From an uncultured Bacteroidales bacterium (GTDB lineage Bacteria; Bacteroidota; Bacteroidia; Bacteroidales; Muribaculaceae), in NCBI GenBank assembly GCA_902772455.1, contig CACYAW010000012.1, positions 1-39,726 of the forward strand: 39,726 nucleotides of DNA, given 5' to 3'. The notes under the pieces are model-generated. The model searched no databases, was not told the origin of the DNA, and saw only the letters and a program-made list of their open reading frames with translations. This document shows, piece by piece, positions 30,453 to 38,893 of the stretch (positions are counted from its first letter, which is position 1; the number at the start of each line of letters is the position of its first letter). The translations under genes were made by a program, and so were the position numbers.

Positions 30453-33400
30453 TTAACGTATTGGAGTTAATTTTTGAGTAGCAATGAGTTGTCGTTGCTG
30501 TCGCACAACAACGATGTAGGGTTGGTACATGTCCAAAACTTCCCGTACATCAATGGCAGTTGTGCCGATTGGCAGCAGGTTCAGATGCTTGTCAAGGACC
30601 ATGCGGCCATCGATAGCGTACACGACGATGTCCACGTTGTTCATGTCCATTCCACTGGTGAATACCAGGCTTGTACCATCCCAATGGCAATTAAAGCCAT
30701 CGGCGGTAACGGGTTTCAGTCCGGCAGCGCCAGTGTTGATCCTGACAGGTATGAGTTCGGCTTCGGGGTCACTGAGCGTGGCTGCTACAATGCTGGGTTC
30801 ACGCGTTGCGGTCTTGGCAATCGCAGTCTTCCCAGGCGGTATCACAGCATCGCCAAGCGAGTAAACGACTGAATGCAGCCCTTGTTCCCCGCTGGTCGTG
30901 CTGACAATCATGCTCAAGTCACTCAGCAGCCACTCGATGTTATCGGCCTTGTTAACGATGTCCATCGAAGCCACTGGTACAGTGCTGTTCAGATAGAGCA
31001 CGCCGTCAATCCAGTCGAGTGCTGCTTGGGCAGCAATGTCTTCGGCAGGCGCACGATGGTTTGCAGGAATGTTCATCCCAGGCATCTGTTCTTGCAACAG
31101 TCCCGTTTCTCCCACGACATCCTGCACATTGAGGATTTCATCATTGTTGAGGTTGGCTGCCGTGAAATTGAAAGGTTTGTTGTATTCACTGAAGATGAAG
31201 TTCACCATCGCTTGCAGGTCGGTGATATCGATGATACCGTTCAGGTTGGCGTCACCTCTGTTGAATAAGAACTGCAGCTGCACGTTGTTCTGCTGGTTGG
31301 GCCAGGTGCCAGGCAACCTGGTGGCGCCAGCCACTGCCTGTCCGTTGTCACCATAATAGGCCGATGATCCTCCTGTCGTGTATTGCCCGTTGTTGGCTGA
31401 CAGTGTCCATATCCAGTGTGGTGACTGCCCGTCGTTGCTCAACTGAACATTGATGTTGTTCGAGAACTTTTGTTCCGGGTGATTATAGCGGCAGATGGCG
31501 GGAAGCGAACTGATGAACGTCGCGTAGTCAACGGTCAAATCTCCGATGCCCTGCAGTGCCTGGTTACTTAGGTTAAGCGTCACAGCAGACTTCACCATGG
31601 GTTCAATCTGGTCGAAGCGGTTGGCGCTCACGTCCAGCGCAGTGAGGTTGGCAAACAATGCAGCCAACGCACCCACATTGCCTGTAAACTTGTTGCCACT
31701 CAGGTTCAACTGATGCATGGCTGTGGGCTTAATGTTCTTCTCGCTGATGTAGCTTGAAATGTCACTGGCGACATCTCCGCTCAGCTTGTTGTTGCCCAGA
31801 TTGAGGTCGCGTAACTGGCTGAGTTCAAGCAGCATTGTCGGGAAGGTGCCTTGCAACGACTTGCCCGGCAGTGAAAGCGAGGTCACACGGCCCATCTCAA
31901 CGGTCAAGCCCTCAAAGTCGATGGCATTGTAGCGGTCGCTCATGTCCCACGTGAAGTGCTGGTTGTGGTACTTGTTGTAGAAACGCTTGAGCACCTCCCA
32001 GTCATCCTCGACAACGGGATCGGCATGCTGGTAACTGATGGACAGTGTCGTACCGTTGGTAGCGGTCATGTCGTGCTGGGCGATGTAGAAGGTACCACTG
32101 GCGGGGGCATGGATGCCGCCCCAAACGGTGGATTCTGTGCCCGACAGGGCGCTCAGTTCCTCACCAGTGGGCGAGAAGATCTGTATCGTGCAGGCACGGT
32201 CAGCCTTGAAGTACAGGCCGTCGCCGCGTTGTGCCACCACCTTGTACCACAGGATCTCGTTCTCCCCAGGCCGCGGGGCGGTCTTTGTGTCACCAGGTTC
32301 CAGCAGGGTGATGTCGGTCACATTCTCCTTGACGGCGATGTCGACGAATGGGCGCGAAAGGGCAAGGCAGCGGTCTTCCTTGTCATAGAAGCACACATGC
32401 AGATCATTGAGCGCATAGACCACAGGATTGCCCTGCTCAACGGCAAAATGGAAGTAGCTGCTGCGGATGGGCCAGTGCTCAAACATCAAGCTATCTACCA
32501 GTATGAACGGGTCGGCAAGTTCATCCAATTCCACGTTCACCGGAATGTTTACGCTGTCTTTCTGGTTAAGCCAGTACTCATAGCGTTTCACGCCGTAGCC
32601 GTCTTGCGGAATCTTAAGGAAGTGGCGTTGAATCGTAGCGACATAGCCGTTATCATCTCTCAGGAAGCAGGTAAGACAATGCATGCCGTCAGTGAGTTTG
32701 TCTACGTCAATGTCAAAGTGATATAAGCCATTATGGACATCGGTGGAAAGCACACCTGACTGTATGCCGTCGATGTCGTAATCCAATCGCATGATAGCGG
32801 TTGTGGGCTGTGGTGTAGTCTTAAAGAACAGCGTGTGGTTGGTGCGGCTCACCGCTCCGTTGTTGTCCACCGCCTGGATGTACACATCGTGCATGCCATC
32901 GGTCAATTCCGACACATCAAGCTGCCAGCTGAGGCTGCCACCAGTGGGGGGTAGTGACTTTTTGGCAAAGAAAATGCCGTCAATCCAACACAGGCAGGTG
33001 ATCTCGCCGTTCTCGGGTGGCGCAGGCACCTTATAGAATAGCGTGTGGTTGGTGCGGCTCACCGCTCCGTTGTTATCCACCGCTTGGATATACACATCAT
33101 GCATTCCATCGGCCAAATTAGAGACGTCGAACTGCCAATGGAGGCTGCCGCCAACTGCGGGCAACGGATCCTGGCAAATCAAGGTGCCGTCAATCCAGCA
33201 CAAGCAGGTGATCTCGCCGTTCTCGGGCGGTGCTGGCACTTTGTAGAACAACGTGTGGTTGGTGCGGCTCACCACCCCGTTGGTGTCAAGGGCCTGGATG
33301 TACACATCGTGCATGCCGTCAGCCAGATCAGATACGTCTATCTGCCAACTGAGCTTGCCGCCCGCTGGCGGCAGCATGTCACGGCAGAACAAGGTGCCGT

Positions 33401-33575
33401 CAATCCAGCACAGGCAGGTGATGTCATTGTCGGCATTGACCGCTCGCCCCAGAGCAGCCTTCATGGGCGATGCAGCCGCTCGGACGGTACTAAAGCCATC
33501 GGTGCTCCATCCACCAGTGAAGATGCATAGCGACATCACCACAAACAAGAGGTATTGTCGTGACTTAGTCATCAT
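30453..33575 (-). CDS. secreted repeat protein with leucine-rich, dockerin-like and type IX sorting regions
   Basis: The 1040-residue protein begins with a signal peptide (MMTKSRQYLLFVVMSLCIFTGG). Three near-identical 70-residue units follow (residues about 52-261, each with ITCLCWIDG, DGMHDVYIQA and SRTNHTLF). Near residues 440-520 a beta domain recalls pre-peptidase C-terminal domains (GLYFKADRACTIQIFSPTG). Residues about 555-690 are leucine-rich (LRDLNLGNNKLSG, LNLSGNKFTG, LDVSANRF). About 773-828 is a dockerin-like pair (RGDANLNGIIDITDL, AANLNNDEILNVQDV), then a beta region and a C-terminus (VVYAIDGRMVLDK) typical of type IX cargo. No enzymatic motif is seen. It is the middle gene of the operon; function unknown, perhaps adhesion or scaffolding. 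Confidence 0.82.
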   Translation of the reverse strand: MMTKSRQYLLFVVMSLCIFTGGWSTDGFSTVRAAASPMKAALGRAVNADNDITCLCWIDGTLFCRDMLPPAGGKLSWQIDVSDLADGMHDVYIQALDTNGVVSRTNHTLFYKVPAPPENGEITCLCWIDGTLICQDPLPAVGGSLHWQFDVSNLADGMHDVYIQAVDNNGAVSRTNHTLFYKVPAPPENGEITCLCWIDGIFFAKKSLPPTGGSLSWQLDVSELTDGMHDVYIQAVDNNGAVSRTNHTLFFKTTPQPTTAIMRLDYDIDGIQSGVLSTDVHNGLYHFDIDVDKLTDGMHCLTCFLRDDNGYVATIQRHFLKIPQDGYGVKRYEYWLNQKDSVNIPVNVELDELADPFILVDSLMFEHWPIRSSYFHFAVEQGNPVVYALNDLHVCFYDKEDRCLALSRPFVDIAVKENVTDITLLEPGDTKTAPRPGENEILWYKVVAQRGDGLYFKADRACTIQIFSPTGEELSALSGTESTVWGGIHAPASGTFYIAQHDMTATNGTTLSISYQHADPVVEDDWEVLKRFYNKYHNQHFTWDMSDRYNAIDFEGLTVEMGRVTSLSLPGKSLQGTFPTMLLELSQLRDLNLGNNKLSGDVASDISSYISEKNIKPTAMHQLNLSGNKFTGNVGALAALFANLTALDVSANRFDQIEPMVKSAVTLNLSNQALQGIGDLTVDYATFISSLPAICRYNHPEQKFSNNINVQLSNDGQSPHWIWTLSANNGQYTTGGSSAYYGDNGQAVAGATRLPGTWPNQQNNVQLQFLFNRGDANLNGIIDITDLQAMVNFIFSEYNKPFNFTAANLNNDEILNVQDVVGETGLLQEQMPGMNIPANHRAPAEDIAAQAALDWIDGVLYLNSTVPVASMDIVNKADNIEWLLSDLSMIVSTTSGEQGLHSVVYSLGDAVIPPGKTAIAKTATREPSIVAATLSDPEAELIPVRINTGAAGLKPVTADGFNCHWDGTSLVFTSGMDMNNVDIVVYAIDGRMVLDKHLNLLPIGTTAIDVREVLDMYQPYIVVVRQQRQLIATQKLTPIR
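32833..33440 (-). repeat. three 210-bp tandem units inside the leucine-rich protein gene
   Basis: The segment GTGTGGTTGGTGCGGCTCAC recurs at 32833, 33043 and 33253, exactly 210 bases apart. The units differ at scattered positions. The unit length is a multiple of three, so gain or loss would keep the frame. Confidence 0.85.
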
Positions 33576-33615
33576 CGTGATAATGATTAACGCGTGAAAC
33601 GAACGTCAATAATGG

Positions 33616-34644
33616 TTACTTGATGCCTTCTACCTCAAGGTCAACATGGATTTTGCCGTCAGGGGTCGATTGGTTGGAAACCACACACTTGACGAGCTTT
33701 AATGCCGGCATGCCAAAGTCGAAGGGAACAGTACCGCCGTATAGGCCAATCTGGGAGCCGTCAGCGCACAGATACGTTCTGGCAGCCTCATCGGTCAGTT
33801 CAAAGGTCATGTTCTCAGTATAGTTGGTGCCGTTGAAGTCTTTGAAAATCGTTGTGATATCTTCGATAATGGTGTTGCTGCCCACAAGGAAGTTATCAAA
33901 AATCGCACTCATGCCAGGGCCGGTGGCCAAGCAGTTGACTACAGAATTGGTAATACCTAGCTTGCCGCAGTCGTTTTCTTTGCCAAAGAAGATGCAGTTG
34001 TTGAACGATGAGTAACATATCTCGTAGGTTGTTCCATCCCTATTTAGGCCGATGACGCAGTTGTCGCAGGTGTAGACATTATAATTACTACTGTTATACT
34101 CATTGATTTCATTGATAAAACAATTAACCAATGAAATAGATCCTTGACCCCAAGAACCTGTATATAATTCAGAGATATAGCAGTTAATAAAAGTTCCTGA
34201 CCTAAAAATTAGGCTGGTGTAATATGAAAAATTGAATTTTCTGAAAATGCATTTCTTGAACGTGCAACTATCGATGTTGTGCTGATTATAGAAGGTGTTC
34301 AAGAAGTTGATGCCCTCGATAACGAGTTTATGCTCGGTGTCGGCAATATTGATAGAGAAATCACCTGAGATGCGGGTGGCCAGGGTCTGAGCATCCTCGT
34401 TGGGGAACACGCCAGTGCCGCGCAAGGTCACCGCCTTGGTGAGCGTGGTACCGTTATAGGTGCCTCCTGTCAGGGAGATAATGTCGCCGTCAACGGCCGC
34501 ATCGTTGGCAAGTTTGATGGCATCGACGCCATAGAATACACTGATGTCTCCTTCGTGATAGAGGGTTGCCATTAACGTGTTTTGTGCCATGGCACAAAAA
34601 CCTGTCATCACAGTGAAAACAAAGAGGAATAATAATTTCTTCAT
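33616..34644 (-). CDS. secreted beta-helix-like protein, first gene of the surface operon
   Basis: The 342-residue protein has a signal peptide (MKKLLFLFVFTVMTGFCAMA). The next part (GVDAIKLANDAAVDGDIISL, GGTYNGTTLTKAVTLRGTG) is the entry pattern of right-handed parallel beta-helix proteins. Then come many short strands with repeated N/C/I positions (DSCTFKKCIFRKF, FINCYISEL, LVNCFINEI, FNNCIFFGK). No catalytic residues of a pectate lyase are recognisable. The end (IHVDLEVEGIK) lacks the sorting tail of the next two proteins. It lies 40 bases upstream of the 1040-residue gene and likely shares its promoter at 34731-34761. Role unknown, perhaps glycan binding. Confidence 0.75.
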   Translation of the reverse strand: MKKLLFLFVFTVMTGFCAMAQNTLMATLYHEGDISVFYGVDAIKLANDAAVDGDIISLTGGTYNGTTLTKAVTLRGTGVFPNEDAQTLATRISGDFSINIADTEHKLVIEGINFLNTFYNQHNIDSCTFKKCIFRKFNFSYYTSLIFRSGTFINCYISELYTGSWGQGSISLVNCFINEINEYNSSNYNVYTCDNCVIGLNRDGTTYEICYSSFNNCIFFGKENDCGKLGITNSVVNCLATGPGMSAIFDNFLVGSNTIIEDITTIFKDFNGTNYTENMTFELTDEAARTYLCADGSQIGLYGGTVPFDFGMPALKLVKCVVSNQSTPDGKIHVDLEVEGIK

Positions 34645-34730
34645 AATCGTAAAGTTGTTAAATGGTTTATAATTAGTTTATTAAGTTGATTTTTCGGTAA
34701 AAGTCAATAAAGGAAAAACTTTTAAAGCTA

Positions 34731-34761
34731 CAAATATAATCATTATAATTCAATTAACCAA
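34731..34761 (-). promoter_or_regulatory. promoter of the surface-protein operon
   Basis: On the minus strand TTG (34761-34759) is followed after 20 bases by TATATTTG (34738-34731). The leader to the ATG at 34644 is about 80 bases, long enough for regulation, but I recognise no motif in it. Confidence 0.5.
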
Positions 34762-34786
34762 CTATTGTTAAGCATAAATCTAATAA

Positions 34787-34912
34787 TCATGACAAAAACC
34801 AACTAGAATCATAGAATACTAAATCACAATCTTTTAACGACTCTTTCTGATTCTTGAGATATCGCTCGAAAGAAGCAACAGGATCACGCTTCAAATTTAG
34901 GCGCTGGATTTC
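34787..34912 (-). pseudogene. decayed ORF fragment, copy B
   Basis: The minus strand reads EIQRLNLKRDPVASF, then ERYLKNQKESLKDCD and LVFYDSSWFLS followed by a stop. It aligns with copy A at 22716-22823. Upstream another frame (MILTLNGQHAALKKVSS, start at about 35007) may be part of the same broken gene. Parent protein not recognised. Confidence 0.45.
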
Positions 34913-35010
34913 TGCGGTTTACCATTGAAATGCGGTTGTCCGAGTCGTTCTCTGGTGACGAGACTTTCTTGAGGGCGGCATGCTGCCCGTTGAGGGTGAG
35001 TATCATGAGA

Positions 35011-35051
35011 AAATCGGTTGGTTTACCAGACAAAAGTAATCCAACCGATTT
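35011..35051 (-). terminator. terminator after the 178-residue membrane protein gene
   Basis: AAATCGGTTGG (35011-35021) and CCAACCGATTT (35041-35051) form a perfect 11-bp stem around a 19-base loop, 32 bases after the stop at 35084 on the minus strand. Confidence 0.55.
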
Positions 35052-35083
35052 AGCTCTTAAAATTCACTAAGCGACGTATTGGT

Positions 35084-35620
35084 TCATTTATATTCGCCTA
35101 ATTCTTCAACATCATTATAAAAATCCGTATCGATAGACGACTGTGGTCTTGCCGAAGTCCAAATAATGCCAATAACAATAATGAAACATGATGCGAACAG
35201 GCCTGCAGCAAAATCAGTTCCATTAGTCTTGACAATATCTTTGGCAAGAAACGCAACGGCAAGGATAATTGGCAATGCCATTTGTTCGGTTTTGATTAAC
35301 CGTTTCGCTGCACGATATTGCTGCGGAGCATTTCCAGCTTTTTTCATAGCAGCAACATGGTGATGCATGATCATTCCAATTATAAAAGCAGTAATTGCGC
35401 TAGCAATAACGAAAGCAAAAGCATTTAAAGCCCAAAAATCATCAATCCAACCAAAGTAGTAGCTTAATGCCGCAAACACAAAAAGAATAACAAATGCTAC
35501 TATCCAACCAAGCTTACTTCCCATTCCGAAAGCAATCATTTTCTCAGCTTTTTCATTGATGCGCTGACGCAGTTCCTGCAAGTACTGCTCATCGCTAATT
35601 GCTTGATTCTTTTCTTCCAT
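35084..35620 (-). CDS. integral membrane protein, unknown function
   Basis: The 178-residue protein starts with a charged, probably helical stretch (MEEKNQAISDEQYLQELRQR), then has about four membrane segments in two pairs: residues about 38-58 and 66-88, a basic loop with HHHVAAMKKAGNAPQQYRA, then about 113-130 and 138-155. The acidic tail contains DTDFYNDVEELGEY. I do not recognise it. The long basic loop facing one side suggests a cytoplasmic contact. It is alone, with its own promoter and terminator, between the surface operon and the glycosidase genes. Confidence 0.6.
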   Translation of the reverse strand: MEEKNQAISDEQYLQELRQRINEKAEKMIAFGMGSKLGWIVAFVILFVFAALSYYFGWIDDFWALNAFAFVIASAITAFIIGMIMHHHVAAMKKAGNAPQQYRAAKRLIKTEQMALPIILAVAFLAKDIVKTNGTDFAAGLFASCFIIVIGIIWTSARPQSSIDTDFYNDVEELGEYK

Positions 35621-35694
35621 AATTAGTCTTTATTAATTGTTGGTTATTTCATCTTGTTTGCTTTTTAGAAGCAAGAAGTGCATCAAAAACCATA

Positions 35695-35702
35695 CAAAGG
35701 TA
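35695..35702 (-). promoter_or_regulatory. -7 box of the 178-residue membrane protein gene
   Basis: On the minus strand TACCTTTG is directly preceded by TTTAGCAAAGATTTTTGC, almost the same sequence as before the box at 518-525. The leader is about 70 bases. Confidence 0.5.
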
Positions 35703-35745
35703 GCAAAAATCTTTGCTAAATGCTCCTTTTCTCTTAGATTTAGAC

Positions 35746-35809
35746 AAATTTGGATGCGGCTTAACCATTAAAGCCAACTCTATAGTCCTCGGCTTTCACA
35801 AATTTTCGG
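35746..35809 (+). repeat. dispersed structured repeat, copy 4
   Basis: It begins AAATTTGGATGCGGCTTAAC and ends with the same 21 bases as copy 1 (CGGCTTTCACAAATTTTCGG plus one). The middle holds GGCTT...AAGCC. It lies upstream of the GH31 gene. Confidence 0.6.
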
Positions 35810-35811
35810 TG

Positions 35812-35872
35812 ATAAGGATAAATCTTTCTCGCTCGGCGATGCATGTTGCCAAGTCTGGCATTTGGCCAAATT
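35812..35872 (-). repeat. possible degenerate inverted copy 5 of the structured repeat
   Basis: On the minus strand it starts AATTTGGCCAAATGCC and ends GCCGAGCGAGAAAGATTTATC. Only the ends fit the family. It would pair with copy 4 as copy 2 does with copy 1. Confidence 0.25.
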
Positions 35873-35918
35873 AAAGATAAATAACTTATGAAATGCGGGA
35901 TTTTTTGGAATTTATTAG

Positions 35919-35926
35919 TAAATTTG
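35919..35926 (+). promoter_or_regulatory. -7 box of the GH31 gene
   Basis: TAAATTTG ends 23 bases before the ATG at 35949. No well-spaced TTTG element is present upstream, which might mean an activator is needed, as is common for glycan-use genes. Confidence 0.45.
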
Positions 35927-35948
35927 TACGTTTATAGCATAATATAAA

Positions 35949-38843
35949 ATGAAAATAGCCATACAACTGTTTTTGATGACGGCATTTGCGCTGTATGCCA
36001 CTGTGGCACAGGCCGCCGTCAAGACCGAAGGCAACTTCGTGACAATCGATATCGAGAATGCTCAGGCAGGTGCTGCCCGCGTGGTACGCCTGCAAGTGGT
36101 GAACGACAACATCGTGCGCGTGCAGTCCACCTGCGAGGCACAGCTGCCGATCAAGCCGGCCAGCCTGATGATTGTGCCGCAAACGACCAAGCCCAAGTTC
36201 ACGGTCACCGACAATGGCGACAGCTATTGCGTCAAGGCCAAGAACGTGACGGCTACCGTCAACAAGGCCGACGGCCGCATCAAGTTCACCGACGCCGACG
36301 GCAAGGTCCTGGCGACTGAGGCCGTGGGCGGCAAGTCGTTCAAGCCATTCAAGGTGCCGGAGCGCGAAATCGGCGTCGGCACCCTAACCGATGCTCAGAG
36401 CAAGGGCTTGACCTGGACGCTCAAGTTCGAGAACCAAGATGAGGCGCTCTATGGCCTGGGACAGCACCAGTCGGGCGAACTCAACATGAAGGGCAAGAAC
36501 GAGGACCTGTTCCAGTATAATACCAAGGTGAGCGTGCCCATGGTACTGAGCACCAACGGCTACGGCATCTTGTGGGACAGCTACAGCTATTGCCGCTTTG
36601 GCAACCCCGAGGACTACCTGCAGCTCAACCGTGCCTTCAACCTCTATGACAAGCACGGCAAGAAAGGCTGCCTGACGGGCACCTATACCGACAAGAACGG
36701 CCATCGCCTGATGCGCGGCGAGGACTCCCTCTATTATGAGTTTGACATGCCCACAGGATCGGAACTGGGCAAGTTGACCGAGCCCGGCGGCATCAAGAAC
36801 CTGCCGAAGGGCTTTGCCCTGAACGGCGCGACGGTGGTCTATGAAGGCTTCATCGAGCCCAAGGGACGCGTGAGCGAGACCCTGCGCCAGTTCATCCTCT
36901 ACTATGCCGGCTACATCAAGGTGTACATTGGCGGCGAGGAAGTGGTTCCCGAGCGCTGGCGCACGGCATGGAACCCCAACGCATGGAAATTTACTGCCCA
37001 GGTGCCTTCAGGCAAAAAGACGCAACTGCGCATCGAGTGGCAGCCCGACGGCGACGTGTCTTATTGCGGACTGCGCGTGTCGGCACCCCGCAGCGCTGCC
37101 GAACGTGAGCAGCTCACCGTGTGGAGCGAGATGAGCCGCGACATGGATTACTACTTCATCGCCGGTCAGAACTTTGACGAAATCATCTCGGGCTACCGCA
37201 CCCTCACGGGCAAGGCTTCGTTGTATCCCAAGTGGGTGCTGGGCTTCTGGCAGAGCCGCGAGCGCTACAAAACTTCGCAAGACATCGAGCAGACGCTGGC
37301 CGAGTTCCGCAACCGCCGCATCCCCATCGACAACATTGTGCAAGACTGGAACTACTGGAAACTGGAGAACTGGGGCGACCACACCTTTGAGGCGTCGCGC
37401 TACCCCACCCCTCAGGCCATGCTCGACTCGGTACATGCCATGGGCGGCCGATTCATGATCAGCGTTTGGCCCAAGTTCTATGAGACCGTCGACAATTACA
37501 AGGCCCTTGATGCCAAAGGCTGGATCTACAGGCAAGCCATCGTTGACGACATCCACGACTGGCTGGGATTCCGCGGTTCTTTCTATGATGCCTATGACGC
37601 AGGTGCCCGCAAGCTGTTCTGGAAACAGATGAACGACAACCTGTACAAGAAATACAACTATGCCATCGATGCCTGGTGGATGGACGCCAGCGAGCCCAAC
37701 ATACGCGACTGCACACCCATGTGGTTCAACGCCTACTCTATCGTCAATGCCGACGCTATCTATACCGGCCAGCGTGCCACTGGCAACAACAAGCGCGTGT
37801 TCCTGCTCACCCGCAGCGGTTTTGCCGGCGAGCAGCGCTACTCGACCGCCACATGGAGCGGCGATATCGGCACCCGTTGGGAAGACATGCGTGCCCAGAT
37901 GACTGCCGGCTTAAACTTCTCGATGTCGGGCATCCCCTTCTGGGGCATGGACCAGGGTGGCTTCTGTGTCGAGAACCGCTATGTGGCCGCTCAGCAAGAG
38001 TTTGACCAAACGGGCCACGAGAACAGCGACCTGACCGAATGGCGCGAGCTGCAGGCCCGCTGGAACCAGTTCGGATGTTTCATCCCCTTGTACCGTGCCC
38101 ATGGCCAATGGCCCCTGCGCGAGGTGTGGAACATCGCCCCCGAGGGTCATCCAGCCTATGAGAGCATCGTCTATTACCACAAGCTGCGTTACCGCATGAT
38201 GCCCTACCTCTACTCGATGGCCGGTTGGGCCCATTTCAAGGACTACACGCTCATGCGCGCACTGGTGATGGACTTTGCCGACGACAAGAACGTGCTCGAC
38301 ATCCCCGACCAGTGGATGTTCGGCCCCGCCTTTATGGCTTGCCCCGTTGCCACCTACAAGGCCCGCAACCGCCAGGTCTACTTCCCCAAGCAGAGCGGCT
38401 GGTATGACCTGTACAGCGGCGAATTTATCAACGGTGGCCAAAAGCTCATCGTCGATGCCCCCTATGGCCGCATCCCCGTCTATGTGCGTGAAGGCAGCAT
38501 CATCCCCTTCGGTCCCGAGATACAGTGGAGCGACGAGAAACCCGCCGAGCTCATCAACCTGTATGTCTACACCGGTGCCGACGGCCAGTTCCAGCTCTAC
38601 GAGGACGAGGGTACCAACTACAACTACGAGAAAGGCAAATATGCCACCATCGACTTCAACTATGACGAAGCCACGCGTACGCTCACCATTGGCGAACGCA
38701 AGGGCAACTTTAAGGGTATGCTCAAGCAGCGCCGCTTCAACGTCGTTGTCATCACCCGCGACAATCCCCGTGAGCTCGACCTCGAGAATCCCGCAGGGCA
38801 GCTGGTAGAGTACAACGGCAAGCAAGTGACCGTCAAACTGTAA
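35949..38843 (+). CDS. GH31 glycosidase with PA14-like insert, probable alpha-xylosidase
   Basis: The 964-residue protein has a signal peptide (residues 1-22, QLFLMTAFALYATVAQA). The N-terminal beta domain (about 25-290) contains LYGLGQHQSGELN. About 291-380 looks like a PA14-type insert (YAGYIKVYIGGEEVVPERWR), as in xyloglucan-active GH31 alpha-xylosidases. The catalytic barrel (about 425-760) has the nucleophile in DAWWMDASEP (Asp579) and the acid/base in WSGDIGTRW (Asp639). Beta domains close the protein. It releases alpha-linked xylose or glucose from oligosaccharides, probably in the periplasm. The GH3 gene 50 bases downstream is a natural partner. An alpha-glucosidase role is the main alternative. 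Confidence 0.9.
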   Translation: MKIAIQLFLMTAFALYATVAQAAVKTEGNFVTIDIENAQAGAARVVRLQVVNDNIVRVQSTCEAQLPIKPASLMIVPQTTKPKFTVTDNGDSYCVKAKNVTATVNKADGRIKFTDADGKVLATEAVGGKSFKPFKVPEREIGVGTLTDAQSKGLTWTLKFENQDEALYGLGQHQSGELNMKGKNEDLFQYNTKVSVPMVLSTNGYGILWDSYSYCRFGNPEDYLQLNRAFNLYDKHGKKGCLTGTYTDKNGHRLMRGEDSLYYEFDMPTGSELGKLTEPGGIKNLPKGFALNGATVVYEGFIEPKGRVSETLRQFILYYAGYIKVYIGGEEVVPERWRTAWNPNAWKFTAQVPSGKKTQLRIEWQPDGDVSYCGLRVSAPRSAAEREQLTVWSEMSRDMDYYFIAGQNFDEIISGYRTLTGKASLYPKWVLGFWQSRERYKTSQDIEQTLAEFRNRRIPIDNIVQDWNYWKLENWGDHTFEASRYPTPQAMLDSVHAMGGRFMISVWPKFYETVDNYKALDAKGWIYRQAIVDDIHDWLGFRGSFYDAYDAGARKLFWKQMNDNLYKKYNYAIDAWWMDASEPNIRDCTPMWFNAYSIVNADAIYTGQRATGNNKRVFLLTRSGFAGEQRYSTATWSGDIGTRWEDMRAQMTAGLNFSMSGIPFWGMDQGGFCVENRYVAAQQEFDQTGHENSDLTEWRELQARWNQFGCFIPLYRAHGQWPLREVWNIAPEGHPAYESIVYYHKLRYRMMPYLYSMAGWAHFKDYTLMRALVMDFADDKNVLDIPDQWMFGPAFMACPVATYKARNRQVYFPKQSGWYDLYSGEFINGGQKLIVDAPYGRIPVYVREGSIIPFGPEIQWSDEKPAELINLYVYTGADGQFQLYEDEGTNYNYEKGKYATIDFNYDEATRTLTIGERKGNFKGMLKQRRFNVVVITRDNPRELDLENPAGQLVEYNGKQVTVKL

Positions 38844-38893
38844 TGTGTGAGCCAACAACAAAAGACGATAACCAATAACCAAAACAAGAGATA

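Noticed and set aside
32833-33440. Regular repeats that might suggest a CRISPR array
   Set aside because: The units are 210 bp, continuous, in frame and encode repeated protein modules; there are no short repeats with unique spacers anywhere in the window.
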